From contig BCJX01000006.1 of the NCBI GenBank assembly GCA_001600415.1, positions 627,606 to 691,605 of the forward strand: 64,000 nt of DNA, read 5' to 3'. Below, one piece after another: positions 43,648 to 55,483 of the stretch. The notes below the pieces were generated by a model. That model did no database searches. It was not told where the DNA came from and worked only from the letters and a program-made list of their open reading frames with translations. A program made the translations under genes and the position numbers. Position 1 is the first letter of the stretch, and every line of letters begins with the position of its first letter. The DNA comes from Pascua guehoae (lineage: Eukaryota > Basidiomycota > Tremellomycetes > Trichosporonales > Trichosporonaceae).

Positions 43648-46097
43648 ATGACCGGGATTCCCAGCTTTGAAGGACGGACGACGCAGAAGGCCGCCGTGTG
43701 CCATGGTGCCGTTGACCTGCGTGTGGTGAGTGGGGCGCCGGCCGGCTGGGAGCGGGAGTGGGGCTGGGCGGGGCGGGGGTTGGGCTGGGGGGCGGTCTGG
43801 GGCCAGGTCGTGTTGTGGCGCGACTGTGTGGATGCCGTAGGAGGGTGTGCGGGCGTGGAGCGAGGGCGAGCCGGCGGCGAGGTGACCGGACGGGCGATTG
43901 CGGCCTGGTGGTTCCACAGCGGGTGCTCCTTGGCACCCGGAGGCTACTGTCGAGCATGTCGAGCCTGATGGGTGGGAAGCATTTCGGTGCTCGAGAAGAC
44001 TGCTTGACGTGGCTATCTATGCGCGCCACCACTGCCTTTTGAACCCTTTGAACCGGGCAACGCTTACACTGCAGGAGGACAAGCCGATCAAGGCGCCCGT
44101 CGCGGGCGAGGCGCAGGTGGCCATGGGTGTGACTGGCCTGTGTGGCTCGGATGGTGAGTCTTGAGAGGGAGGACGAGGCGGGGTTGTCATGAGGACGGGG
44201 ACATGTTGTTCCCTTGGTACGAGCGGTGTATAAACCTGGGGTAGTGAGGCTCTTCATTCTGGGTTGTGCCTCGGGGTCGTTGGAACCGGGGTCGTTTGAA
44301 CCATCTTGGGTCCGATGGAGCTGTTCGGCAGCCAGCCCAGCTACCTGCCCACCGCCACTCTCCCTTCCCCACCCATTTGTTGTTGGGCCCGATGGAGGTG
44401 TTTGGCAGCCACCCCAGCTACCTAGAAGCCACCGCTACTCTCCCGCGCCGGCCCATTTGTTGTCGCGAATACCACCCCCGCCCAGCCTTGTCCTTGCCTC
44501 TACAGAAATGCGACAACACACCCTAACCACAGTGCACTACTACAACCACGGCGCAAACGGGACGTTCAAGATCCGCGCGCCCATGGTGCTCGGGCACGAG
44601 TCGTGCGGGATCATCACGGCGCTCCCCGACCCGCCCGCGGGCTGCACGTTGAAAGTGGGCGACCGCGTCGCGCTCGAGGTGGGCATTTCGTGCAAAAAGT
44701 GCCCCCAGTGCACGACGGGCCACTACAACCTGTGCCCCGGGATGCGGTTTGCGTCGTCGGCCAAGACGTTCCCGCACCTGGACGGCACGCTGTGCGAGGT
44801 CATGAACCACCCGGTCGAGCTGCTGCACAAGCTGCCCCCCGGGCTCGACCTGCCGCTCGCCGCGTTGGCGGAACCCCTCTCGGTGGTTCTGCACGCGTAC
44901 AACCGCGCAAAGCCCAAGCCCGCCGCGCGCGTCCTCGTCCTCGGCGCCGGTGCCGTGGGCCTCCTCGCTGCCGCCCTCTCCAATGCGTGTGGCGCCACCA
45001 CCGTCGTCGTCTGCGATATCGAGCAGGGCAAGCTCGACTTTGCAAAGGAGATGGGATGGGCGACTGCGACTCACACCCTCCCCAAGGGACCCAGGGTTAG
45101 CGGCGCCGACTCGCTCGAGGTCGCAAAGACAAACTGGGACGGTCTGCAGGGTTCCGACGCTGTCAAGGCTGTAGAGGGACTCGACCAGGGCTTTGACGTC
45201 GTCTTTGAGTGTACCGGTGTCGAGAGCTGCATGCAGATGGCCGTCATGGTGAGTCCCCGAGCGCACGAGCACGCGCAGCGTGCGAGCGTGTACGAGAGCG
45301 TGTGTGCGAGCGTGTATGGAAGAGGGTTCCGGGGAGAAAAGTGGTGTTCAGGCAGGTGTTGAGTGGTGTCTGGGTAAGGGGTCGGTCGAGTGGGGTGTGG
45401 CGTACACAGGCGCCTTGCCGGCGTGGCCAACGCATTGCTCTCACGAGCATCCGAATCGCGCGAGTCCGGCTGGTTTTGGAGCCAGTGAGCCGCGCAAAGC
45501 CGTGATGGGTGATGGGTGATGGGACAGCGGGGTTGAAAGGACCAGCTAGCTGCCAAGCTTGGTCAAAGCCCGTCCCATTTCCACCGTCGCCGACTGTGGT
45601 ACAGAGCCATCTGGCTGTGTCCGAGTCCAACAGTCGCATCTCCCTCACTCTAGCTTCCACTCTCGCTTCCACTCTCACTCGCCGTTCCAGATCCATTTCC
45701 TTTCATCGGAGTCTCTCCAACCTCCAAATCCCTACTCCCCACCCCCCTTAAACTATCCCCCCCTTAGCACTGCCCCGCGCCCACCGCTAACCCACAGGCC
45801 GCGATCGCGGGAGGCAAAGTCGCCTTTGTCGGCATGGGCACTGCCAACCTCTTGCTCCCGACGGGCCCCTCGCTGCTGCGCGAAGTCGACCTGTTTGGCG
45901 TGTTCCGCTACGCCAACACGTACCCCGACGCGCTCGCGCTGCTGGCGAGCGGCAAGCTGGGCGACGTCGGCGCCATGGTGTCGCAGCGGTACCCGCTCGA
46001 GCGGGCCGCAGAGGCGTTTGAGGCCATCAAGCGTGGGCGCGACGAGGACGGCAAGGCTGTCATCAAGGTCATGGTTGGCAACCTTGACCTCAAGTAG
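43648..46097 (+). CDS. Zinc-dependent polyol dehydrogenase (sorbitol / xylitol / L-arabinitol dehydrogenase type)
   Basis: Exons 43648-43725, 44075-44153, 44533-45248 and 45798-46097 give 390 residues. It belongs to the MDR sorbitol-dehydrogenase subfamily, which oxidises polyols to ketoses with NAD+. Catalytic zinc ligands are seen in GLCGSDVHYYNHG and MVLGHESCG. The structural-zinc cysteines are in SCKKCPQCTTGHYNLCP. The Rossmann loop VLVLGAGAVGLLAA is followed by VVCDIEQGKLDFA, where Asp after strand 2 fits NAD rather than NADP preference (inference). EPLSVVLHA and FGVFRYANTYPDALALL are typical of the L-arabinitol/xylitol group. Which polyol is used cannot be told from sequence alone. The N-terminal exon MTGIPSFEGRTTQKAAVCHGA is longer than in minimal sorbitol dehydrogenases. 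Confidence 0.88.
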
Positions 46098-46536
46098 GGT
46101 GGGGCAGCAGGTTCGTTCGGGGTAAAGAGGGGTTTGTCAGAGGGACCAAGGCGTCCTCACTGGCGACATGTACTAGCAGTCTATGCATTCGTGGCTCAAC
46201 GACGACTCTTTGTATCTCTTAACCGTATCAGGGTTCTTCTTCGAATGGGGGCGGAATCGGTACCAACACGTCTGATATACTTTTTTTCGTTTTCTCGACC
46301 AGGGCTGGGGCACGGTTGCACGGCATGGGTCACGGATTAGGCCGCGTAGATGCGGATGCGGGAAGAGCACAGGGCGATTACAATGCCCCGGGTCCAGGTC
46401 AGGTCCAGGTCCATGTCCAGGCCAATGTCCTCGTCCACGGGCTCGGCTTACGCGTCGCTCACGTCCGAGGGCCAGTCACCCATCGAAAACCGTCGCCGAA
46501 GCTCGGGCATCAGCACATGGAAGACAGACGGCGGTC
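46098..46536. other. Convergent intergenic region (polyol dehydrogenase / PFK)
   Basis: About 440 bp between 3' ends. It has a CAGGTCCAGGTCCATGTCCAGG short repeat at 46394-46420 and nothing else recognised. Confidence 0.6.
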
Positions 46537-49500
46537 TCAGTGGAACCAGCCAGTCACCTTTTCCTTGTCCTTTTTCTCCTGCTCGGCAATGAGACCTGCG
46601 CGTCCGCCCATGACCTCGGCCAGCTGCTTGAGGCCGCTCCACCAGGGGTCCACGCCGCGGCGCAGCTTCATGTCAGTGTACTTGAGCACCTCGTGCATGG
46701 GCGCGTAGACAATCTTGCTGCCGCGGATGGCAATCATGGCCGCTGTCTCGGTACCGATCTCGTCGCCCCGGCGGCGCGTGTGGGCCTGCGAATTGTGGCG
46801 GCCGTGCTTTTCCAGGAACTGCATCGCCAGTGTTGCGAGACGCGCCGCGCGCGTGCGGTCGAGCGGCGAAGGGACACCACCCTGGAGCGTGTGGCCGAGC
46901 GACGCAGAGCGCGCGTCAAACATTTCCTTGCCCTCTTCCTTGAGAATCTTGGTGAGGACTTCGGTCGTGTATACGCTAGAGGCCTTTTCCGACCTGGGAA
47001 ATGTCAGCTTGTCGCCCCTACTTACCGAAAGTCCGTTATCGAGGACGTGTCGACGAGAAAGCCAAAGTGACGGTGCTCGCGTACGACTGGCACAAACTTG
47101 CCCCCCCGACAACCACCATTGTACTCACTTGATCACGAGGCGGCCCTCGGCCTTGTACTTTGCGTCGAGCGCGTAGCGCTCACGGAGGAACTCGACGTCG
47201 TCGACGAGCATGCGGAGCGAAATGCCGTCCTCGGGGGTGTACACGAGCACGGCACCGACCGCGAGTGCACCGACGACAGCGAGGTATCCGCTCATGCCGC
47301 CCTGGGTCTCGACGACAAACACGCGGTTGCGGCTCGCCGATGCCGACTGCTTGATGGCGTCGCACGCTGCGACGAGCGCATTGATGGCCGTGTCGGAACC
47401 GAGCGAAAAGTCGGTGAGCGGGACATTGTTCGAGAGCGTCGCCGGCACGGTGATCATGGGAATGTGGAGCGAGGGGTAGTCCTTGCGCGCCTTTTCGAGC
47501 ATGAGGACCGAGTGGAAGGCTTCAAAGCCACCGATAAGGAGGAGGGCGTCAATCTCGTGGCGCTGGAGCGCCGACGCAATTTCCCCCATGCCTATCGACG
47601 GTAGCGTGCGGTCCGTACCGAGCTCGGAGCCACCGCGCGTCGTCCAAGGGTCGACACGGAGCCACGACAGCTCGGCAATGTTGTCCTCGAGCAGGCCCTC
47701 AAAGCCATTGTAAATGGCAAGCGGCGTGTGTCCGCGGCTCAGGCAGTAGCGCACCGCCTGGCGCGTCGCAGCGTTCATACCACCCGCAGGGGCGCCGACG
47801 TGAATGATACCCACACGCAGACGCTTGTGCGCAGGCACAGCCGCCGAGTCCTGGGCGGACGATCCGATTAAGAAGGCGTCCCACATGTCGCGGAACTCCG
47901 AGTCGCGGTACGACATTGCGAGGGGGAAGTCCTTGGCCTCGATGGCCTTGGCGACTTCCTTGGTCTTGGCCACCGCATCGAGCAGGGGCACGCGGATAAT
48001 CTTGTTCTCGTGAATGCCAATCATGTACGAGGGCGAGTCGGGCGTCGCCTCGAGCAGCGTGTCGAGCGCCTTGACACCCTGGATCGTGGGCTGCAGTGTT
48101 AATGCTGCGGCTATGTGTGTGCCGGCTTTTTACTCACTAAGACACGGTCCTCGGCCGCGGGCATACCGCCGCGCTGCGTGTGGCCGAGCGTGGTGACACG
48201 CGTGTCGAGGCCAAGGCGCTCGGTGAGAATCTCCTTGACATAGTCCGACTTGATGGGGTTGCAGTTCTTGTCAATGGCACCCTCGGCAACAATGACAATC
48301 GACTTGCGCTTGCCGAGCGCACGGTGCGACTGGAGCTTGGCACACATGGCCGTCTCCCAGTCCGCCTCGGGAGGCGGCGACTCCGGGATGAAGATGTAGT
48401 CTGCACCCGTGGCCACGCCCGACATGAGTGCGAGCCAGCCACAGTGCCGACCCATGACTTCAATGACGAACGCGCGCGAGTGAGACGACGCAGTCGACGA
48501 GATCGAGTCCACAGACTCGCAGATGCGGTGGAGGGCAGTCACCGCACCGATGGTGAGGTCGGTCATGGACATGTCGTTGCTGCCGTGTCAGTTACCCGAT
48601 GCCGATCGATGCCGACACACGCTACTCACTCAATAGACCCGACAAGACCGACAATGTTGAGGTACTGGTACGCATCGTACTGGTCGCGATCAATCTGGTG
48701 GTTGTCGTACAGCTCCTGGAGGAGCGACGGCCACTCGGCGCGGAGGACATCGGCGCCGGTGAGCGAGCCGTCACCACCACAGACGGCGAGACAGTCAATA
48801 CCCGTCTTGATGAGGTTGTGTGCGGCCTTCAGACGTCCTTCGCGTGTGCGGACTGATGGGAAAATGGGGCCGACATGGAGCGGATAGGAAAGTGATCGCG
48901 GGGATCAAACATGACGCGATGGGTGTAGGACAATGACGGAAATCGTGCACATGGGAAAAGTGGTCGAGGGAACAATGGGACACAGCGTCAGCCACGCACT
49001 CTTTGGGGTACACGGCACAACTCACACGAAGGGCAGCGAGACGATCCGATGACGGTACCGCCGTCGCCGAGCCAGCCGCGGACATCGTCCCAGCCGACGC
49101 GCACAATGTAACGGCCACGGAGAGAGCGGCCCGCGGCAGCGGCCGACTCTTCGGGGGCTTCCTCTTGCTTTTCGTCGTCGAACATGCCCTCGCCCGCGCC
49201 GTCGCGGAGGAGGCCACCATAGCCAAACGACAGGGGCTGGTCGAGGAGCGGCGCAATGTCCGCCGGGTGGTGGTAGTGCAGCTCGGCGTCAATGTGGTCG
49301 GCCGCAGTCTCGTGGCCGTTCTGGGCCCAGTGCACTGTCGCAGCGGCCCTGCCGAGGTCGAGGGCGGGGACTGCCGACATGCCCTGCAGGCCGCCCCGCG
49401 TCGCCGGGGACGACTGCGCACTCGGGCGCCGGGAAGATGCCGGGGTGGGGTCGGTCGTGTTGCCACGCACGAGACCTTCCCAGCCTTCACGGATGATGTA

Positions 49501-50315
49501 CGTCGCGCATCCGCTGTCTTGTTAGCATTTGACTCGCTGCATTCCGTTATTGTCGCACAACAGGCCACACGGGAACGTGTCATGGTGCAGGCGGTGGCGT
49601 AGGAAAGCCCCACTGTACCACTGTATGCCACCCTCGCCTCGCCAGAGCGCGCGCGGAGTAAATACCCGGCGCAATGACCACCACGCACGTGCACCGCGAA
49701 CATTGCGACCTCGGTCCAAGTCGAGCAACTTACCGGGCGATACCTTGACGGACAATGGCGCGAACTGGGCGTCAATATGTGTATTACGATCGGGGCGTGC
49801 TGGAGGCAGGCAGGCAGATGATGTGTGTTGCGATGAGGATTGTGGGTGGAACACGATGACGTCCCGCGCGCCGCCCCGCAATGCTCCGACGCACACGGCA
49901 TGATGCATGGCGACTGTCGCACTCGTCGTGACGCCAAGCATTTGATCAATGGTGGGAAAGAAAAAGCTGCACGAGCCTCCGGCCGTCGTTGCACAAACTT
50001 ACCCGCAGCATTCATGCCAGCGCTGTCGCCGCCAGAGGTGAGGACGGCAATCTTCTTCTGGCGCTTGCTGACGGTGCCAAACGGCCCGCCATTGCCGATA
50101 CGTCCCGGTTTGAAGGTAGTACTGTCGGCCATTGGGGTGGGTTCGGTGACAAACGTGGTGGGGATGGGGGGAAGAGTTGCAGATTGGGCGGTGGGCGTTG
50201 TGGCTTCGTCGACAGTGGTGGCCGTCAGAGGCGGAGACGAGTTTGGAGAGACTTCGTCTGCAAAGTGGTGTTGATGGCTTGGATCAAAGAGGGGTTGGGC
50301 GTCGTCTTCGGCCAT
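46537..50315 (-). CDS. PFK1: ATP-dependent 6-phosphofructokinase (tandem-domain eukaryotic type)
   Basis: Minus-strand exons 50315-50003, 49764-49734, 49513-49026, 48852-48630, 48579-48138, 48090-47129 and 46993-46537 give 971 residues, the usual fungal size with two fused PFK halves. It phosphorylates fructose-6-phosphate in glycolysis. The N-half has [62 protein letters not shown], catalytic-region [29 protein letters not shown] and [10 protein letters not shown]. The C-half has [39 protein letters not shown] and [14 protein letters not shown], with several active-site changes typical of a regulatory half. Residues ~145-245 are an insert of low complexity before [15 protein letters not shown] 31-nt exon supplies [10 protein letters not shown]. 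The ATG chosen opens [11 protein letters not shown]; the in-frame open stretch further upstream begins with a non-ATG codon. Confidence 0.94.
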
Positions 50316-50876
50316 GGCGGGTCGGAGATAGGTCAAAAGTTTGACGACGAGGAAGGAGATAAGAGAGCTCAAGATAGCGAAATGTGATGGGGTCCACCAG
50401 ATGAGGGGGGACCAGGAGAGCAGAGGTGGGGTTGGAGGGGTTGGGGTGGGGTGGGGGTTGGGAGGGGGGGGGGGGAGTGATGGTTGGATGACGAACTGGC
50501 TCAGTGGGTTTGACTGGTGAGCCTCTTAAACTGTGGAATGGCCATTCCCTGGAGCGACTGCCGCCGGCTCCTTTTCCGCAATAGTCCGATTCTATTGGTC
50601 AATCGGCGGCTTTTGGCTCAAGTCGACAGCGCGCCATGCGCCACCATTCACTCGAGCAACCACGGGCAGCCAGTAAATGACCTAAATGACGCACCCGCGA
50701 GTAACGGGGCGGTCAGCTGGACAAGGTGTGCCTGCGCGGCCAACCTTGCGTCGGCGCCTCCCGCCGAGGGACAGTCTTGTTTGTGTCATGTGTCACGTCC
50801 TACTCTTACATACTGCTACTGCCCGCTGTTCTACAACGCCCGCTTTGGTGGGGCAAAAGGGTTCTCGTCGGGGAGG
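50316..50876. other. Upstream region of PFK1 and 3' flank of ADA3
   Basis: Both neighbours are leftward. A G-rich run (GGGGGGGGGGG) at 50464-50475 lies about 150 bp upstream of the PFK1 start. No gene recognised. Confidence 0.5.
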
Positions 50877-52428
50877 CTACACCGCCGTGCCGTCCACCTC
50901 GTCGGCATCGGCATCGTCAACGTCCATCGCGTCGTCGACCGCCTTTTCATCCTTCTCCTCGTTCTCCTCCTCAATACCCTCATACAGACTACGCTGTGGC
51001 AGGCCCGTGACCTCTCCCTGCGGCCGTTCACGGAGTGTTTTGCCGACAGTGTCGATCCAACGACGGCGCAGACCAAGCTTTTGCTTGATAGAATCGGGCA
51101 CAGGCGGGCGCCCGTTGCCAGAAATCACACCATCCAGTATGACCTTCTTGCCGCCCGATCCGTGTTTCTTGATACGCTTGGCCCACATCGCTTCAATCTG
51201 CTTCTCCGTCTCGTCCAGCACGTTTCGGTATTCCGCATACGCGAGACGATCCCGAGCAATCTTGGCTAGTTGTGTCTTGCGGGCGTCGTTGAGTGCCGTC
51301 TGTTGCATCAGGAGCCGTTGGCATTGCCGCAGTGCGCAGGTAATCTCGTCATCTTCACGGTTGGCGGGGTCGAACTGTATGTCAGCTAAGTCTCTTCGTG
51401 AGGGAGTCACAGCTCACCTCCTCATGCTCGCCCAAGAGCATCACTGAGCGCAGCTCCTTCTTGACCCGGTCCTCGAGGTCGACAACGTCGACACGCGTCG
51501 CTTCGCGGCTCGCCTCGGATTCTGGTTCTGGGCGTTTCCCAGCTTCCTCCTTGGCAACAGCCGCCATATCATCGCCTCCGACGACAGCGGCCACCACGCG
51601 CTCGGCCATCGGACCCAAGCCGCGATTCTCCTCGACGAGGTTGTTATCGCGCACTTCTGTGGGGACACAGTGGACCAGAGGCGCGGGTGCGACACTCTGC
51701 TGGCGCAAGCTGGGCACGGGGAAGCGAGGAGTAGTGCCTGGCGGGTTGCCGTCTTCCTCGTCCCAAATCTCAGTGTAGTGTCGTCCTCGTGGGGGGATAA
51801 TATACGAGTCGGGCGTGTCGGCCTTGAAGTTGAGCACAGCGAGGTCGTCTTCACGAATGTCCCTGATGTACGGCTCAATGTTCTGCCAAAAAGTCGAGCA
51901 TGCAATCTGGCTTGGTGCCTTCTTGTCGCTGTAATCCTCGTCGACCTCGCTTTGCCGTTTGGGGCCGGGTTTTAACGGTTTCTGTACGCCGGGCCGTGGG
52001 GGTACAAGAGGGCGTTGCGAATTGGGGGGAAGGGACCAGTCAATATTTGACCCCGCTTGGGTTGCAGACGCCGACGACGACGGAGTTGGGCTGGGGTCGT
52101 TGGCATGTGATGCGGGCCGCGACTTGGCATGGCCGCCGGGCGCCAGCTTGAGCTTTAGTCCAGACGTAGCCGCGGGATGAGGTGGTGGCGTAGGCTGCGC
52201 GGCTATTGTTGTCAGCGGGGGAAGGGCATCACGGATGTGCTGCTCACGAGATCCCTCGTCCTCCGAGTCGAGCACGCGCTTCATCTTCTTCTTCTTGAGC
52301 ATGTTTCCGTATGCTTGCTGGGCCGGTGGAGGACGGAATGACGCAGATGAAGCGTTTGATGGAGCAGGAGACACTGCACGTTAGCAAAGGAGGATGTGAG
52401 GGTGGGAGAGTTGAAGAGAAGAAGAGAT

Positions 52429-52461
<33 letters not shown>

Positions 52462-52970
52462 AAAGAGAGGGGGAGTTGTGCGCCTTCCTTCCGTACTTGG
52501 CTACTGATGCCTTCCTTTGTTGACCTCCCTTGCTCCTTCTCTCCTTTGAAAGGCGCCTCTGTTGATCTTCCTTCCTTCCTTTGAGAGGCGCCTCTGCCTT
52601 CCTTTGTGTCCCTTGCATCCAAACACCTGCACACTTTCACCAACTCACCTCGTTCGCGTTTCACCTTGACATCACTGGGTCCGTCCACGACGCGTCGCCT
52701 CTCAACAGCCTCGAGTATTGTTCCTGCGCGTTCGTTTGCCGCCAGCGCCGCGCGTTCCCGCTCGTCGGTCGGCTCGCGGTCTTTCCGCTTCTTGTCCTTT
52801 TTCCCCCGTCGCTCTTCTTCGTTGGGACCCATGGACACGAGCCGCACGTCGACGAGGTTGCGCTGCGCTTCGAGGGCGGCCTTGAGCTGCTCGAGACCGT
52901 CGACATCTGGTAGTGGTGGGTACGCCGTCGACGACATGATGGAGAGTAACGTGGGGGCGCGGGGTGCCAT
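50877..52970 (-). CDS. NGG1: SAGA complex adaptor Ada3/Ngg1
   Basis: Minus-strand exons 52970-52649, 52373-51418 and 51374-50877 give 591 residues. Ada3 links the Gcn5-Ada2 histone acetyltransferase module within SAGA/ADA in the nucleus. Seen: an N-terminal coiled-coil-like stretch LEQLKAALEAQRNLVDVRLVS followed by a Lys/Arg/Glu-rich region; a low-complexity Pro/Ser middle; the conserved block ACSTFWQNIEPYIRDIREDDLAVL; YTEIWDEEDG; and a C-terminal helical region CALRQCQRLLMQQTALNDARK with LAYAEYRNVLDETEKQIEAMW, the Ada3 C-terminal domain. It ends in a Glu/Asp-rich tail. Two ATGs, 11 codons apart, could start it; the upstream one is used. The 275-bp first intron contains a (GA)n tract. Confidence 0.82.
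52431..52460. repeat. (GA)15 dinucleotide repeat in the ADA3 intron
   Basis: An uninterrupted AG run, read as a CT-rich tract on the ADA3 coding strand, upstream of that intron's 3' splice site at 52374. Two copies of a CCTTCCTTTG / GAGGCGCCTCTG motif lie at 52505-52600. Confidence 0.95.
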
Positions 52971-53610
52971 TGTGGGCGATTTTGTTACGTGGTGACAACG
53001 GCGTCCCCTGCTCGGGAGGAGTGTGGAAAGTGGGCGGTGGCAAGGAGAATGGACGAGGACAATGGAAGAAAGAGAGAGGTGAAAAGGAATGAGAAGAAAG
53101 TGACGAGAGCGAGGTGTAGTCGAGTTGAGCGTGTTTGCGGCGGGGTTGCGCGGTTGCTTGCGGAGTGTGCCGTGCTTGCCGTGCTTGCCCCTTTGGCCCC
53201 ATGTGGGTGGCAACGAGAGAGAGAACGGGCCAGACCCTGACATTTGATGGCGTGTCTCAGCCTAAATACAAAAGCGGCAAGCCATTTCAAACCAAACAAA
53301 CTCTGCCTCACAAGCGCTTAGCGGGACCAAAATGGCTGGTGCCTGGGTGTTCCGGCCTTTTCGGGCCGACGCAGTTGGGCCCAAAGACTTGGAACATGGC
53401 ATGGACCTCTTCGATCAGGCTTTGAGAAAGCCAAGCACCTAGGACACTGACGGCCGCAAAGCTACAAAGAGAACACAACTTGGCGTCATGGCCAAAGCAG
53501 TATCCACATTATACATCAACTCGTGCTTGCGCTGAGTTACAGTGTCCATTGTCCCCTGTGGGGAGACTGTTCGCGTGTCTCCTGCTTCGTAGTCGGTGAC
53601 TTGACTCAAC
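52971..53610. other. Upstream region of ADA3 and 3' flank of lectin 2
   Basis: About 640 bp; both neighbours are leftward. GAAAGAGAGAGG-type purine stretches at 53060-53110 are the leader of ADA3 on the other strand. No gene recognised. Confidence 0.55.
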
Positions 53611-54385
53611 TTACGACGTCGAAATGGTCCACTGCTGGTTGGTGTTGCACGAGTCACACGTCCAGACCTGCACCGCGCCGCCGTCGAGGTTACCATCGCG
53701 CAGGTCCATGCACACGTCTGGACCGTTAGCCAGGGTAGGGCCATTGTCTACAGTGGTGATTCTACGGCACTCACCCTGGTCATTGATGAGACCCGTCGTG
53801 ACGATCATCCCGCTCTCGGCGATGGGGTACCATGTGTGAGAGCCGTCGTCAAAGCGCTCGGCCAGGATAAGCTGGTCGCCGAGCTTCATGGGTGCTCCCT
53901 GGGCTGAGAAGGGTTAGGAAATCGATGTGGTGAGGGGAGCGGAAGTGGGGAAGGTACAAGGGACCGAGTTGAGGTCTCTCGCTTCCACGACCTGTGCTCC
54001 CAAACTCACCAGATTCAGCAGCAAGCCCCAGCGGGTTCTTTCCCGACGCGAGGTTGCGGAGGTGGACCCATTCACTGTTGGTCGGAATGTCCCACCACCA
54101 GGTCTGCCCATTGGAGCCATCACACTTTTGGCTGCCGGTGTCAGTCGCGCTCCGAGTGAAGAGATAGAGACGGGCCAGAGGACCGGGGTAGTAACTGGGG
54201 GAAAAGGGCACGTACACGGTCGCAGGTGATCCTGCTGCGTCCACATCCGCGACGCTGAGGCAGTACTCGGTGTTGCCGTTGGGGTGGATACGGAAGTTGG
54301 TCGGGCACGCCACGGGTGACGGGCATGGGATGGCCGAGGCCAAGGTGACGGACGTGGCGAGCGCGAGGACGAGGTCGAAGAGCAT
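53611..54385 (-). CDS. Secreted ricin B-type (beta-trefoil) lectin-like protein 2
   Basis: Minus-strand exons 54385-54216, 54131-54010, 53903-53775 and 53717-53611 give 175 residues. The signal peptide is clear (MLFDLVLALATSVTLASA). The mature part has PNGNTEYCLSV, then VVQKCDGSNGQTWWW, GKNPLGLAAES, MKLGDQLILAERFDDGSHTW and the closing lobe DVCMDLRDGNLDGGAVQVWTCDSCNTNQQWTI. The last lobe is a textbook ricin-type C-x-D-x-x-x-x-x-x-G-x-x-V/Q-Q-x-W-x-C ... QxW unit. The first and last introns fall at the same positions and phases as in the lectin at 15.3 kb, showing common descent despite low similarity. Sugar ligand unknown. The two are 37 kb apart, so this is not a simple tandem pair. Confidence 0.83.
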
Positions 54386-55483
54386 GATGATGAGTGACGT
54401 GTGGTACGGAAGACTGCAGTGAGAGTTTGAGAAAGGTGGAAGAGTGGCGAGGCAACAACAGCATCCGTGACAAAGGCTTATATACGCAGATGCGGCGTGC
54501 TATTTGCAGAGAAATACCTCCTTGGCGTCCGTTCATGACGCCCCGGGATCACAGCTGTCACAGGTCTGCAGGGCATGCGGTGCAAAAGAAGCACTTTAAA
54601 CACAAGCTAGTGCGGATCACTGACGTCGTCGGCGGTTAACTCCGTATGCTGCGGAGTGCGGCATACAGGGCGGAGCCATGGTTCGCCGAGCGCTCCGCGC
54701 CGCGTCGCGAGCGAGCCGAGTGCTTGACATGGGGAACGAAGGTGGGGTACGTGTTGATATCGGCAAACCCGGCAATGCGCGATCGAGCAAACACGATAAT
54801 GTTCAGGGCGCGACTCTTGCATCGCTTGAAATGACAGCTCGCAGCAGACTTGTGTATCGGTCGCTCGCTTCAGGACGAGTATTTGGCACACTATGGCTTT
54901 TGATCTCTAGACTTTACACATCCACATGCACAGCATGCACACGTGTTGCGGTTCCCACCAGCTTGCGACTGATTATCACGGACCTGCCGACTTACGAGAC
55001 AAGTCGGCAAGAGAGAGAGCCGACGAGGCGGGTGGAGCTCGATAAATCATGAGCCAAACATTGTGGGTTAGTGACTCTACATTCGCGATGTGCACAAACG
55101 CGTCGCGCACATCGTCCGTGGATGGATGAAGCGTATCTATTCGAGATTGAAGAGAGCTGGGCCGGGCGCCGCATCCTTGCTCGAGTCCTTTGATGGCCGG
55201 CGCGAAGCTAGTCATCAAGGCGACAGCCGTATGGCAGCGGGATCAAAATGAGTACCGACTCCTGGCTGTCGACATCACGAGTCGCCCACGACTCGATTGC
55301 ATGAATGACCAAGCCAAAGCCAAAGTCAACAAGCGACGTCGATTCCGAACCGTCGAAACGAGCCATCCATCTTGCGTGCTTGCCTCCATTCCATCCTCAG
55401 ACAGAGACATATAGCCTTGCGCTGCTTACTCATTCCCGTCTCCCATACTCACTTTGTGCAACTCACACCCCTACAAGTCGTAG
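54386..55483. other. Divergent intergenic region (lectin 2 / PhzF)
   Basis: About 1.1 kb, no gene recognised. A short inverted repeat CGTATGCTGCGGAGTGCGGCATACAG lies at about 54643-54667. Presumed promoters of both neighbours. Confidence 0.5.

Noticed and set aside
48795..50372. A 525-codon minus-strand frame
   Set aside because: It is the first PFK exon read on through introns; it has a conserved start but loses homology after the GTAAGT donor at 50002.
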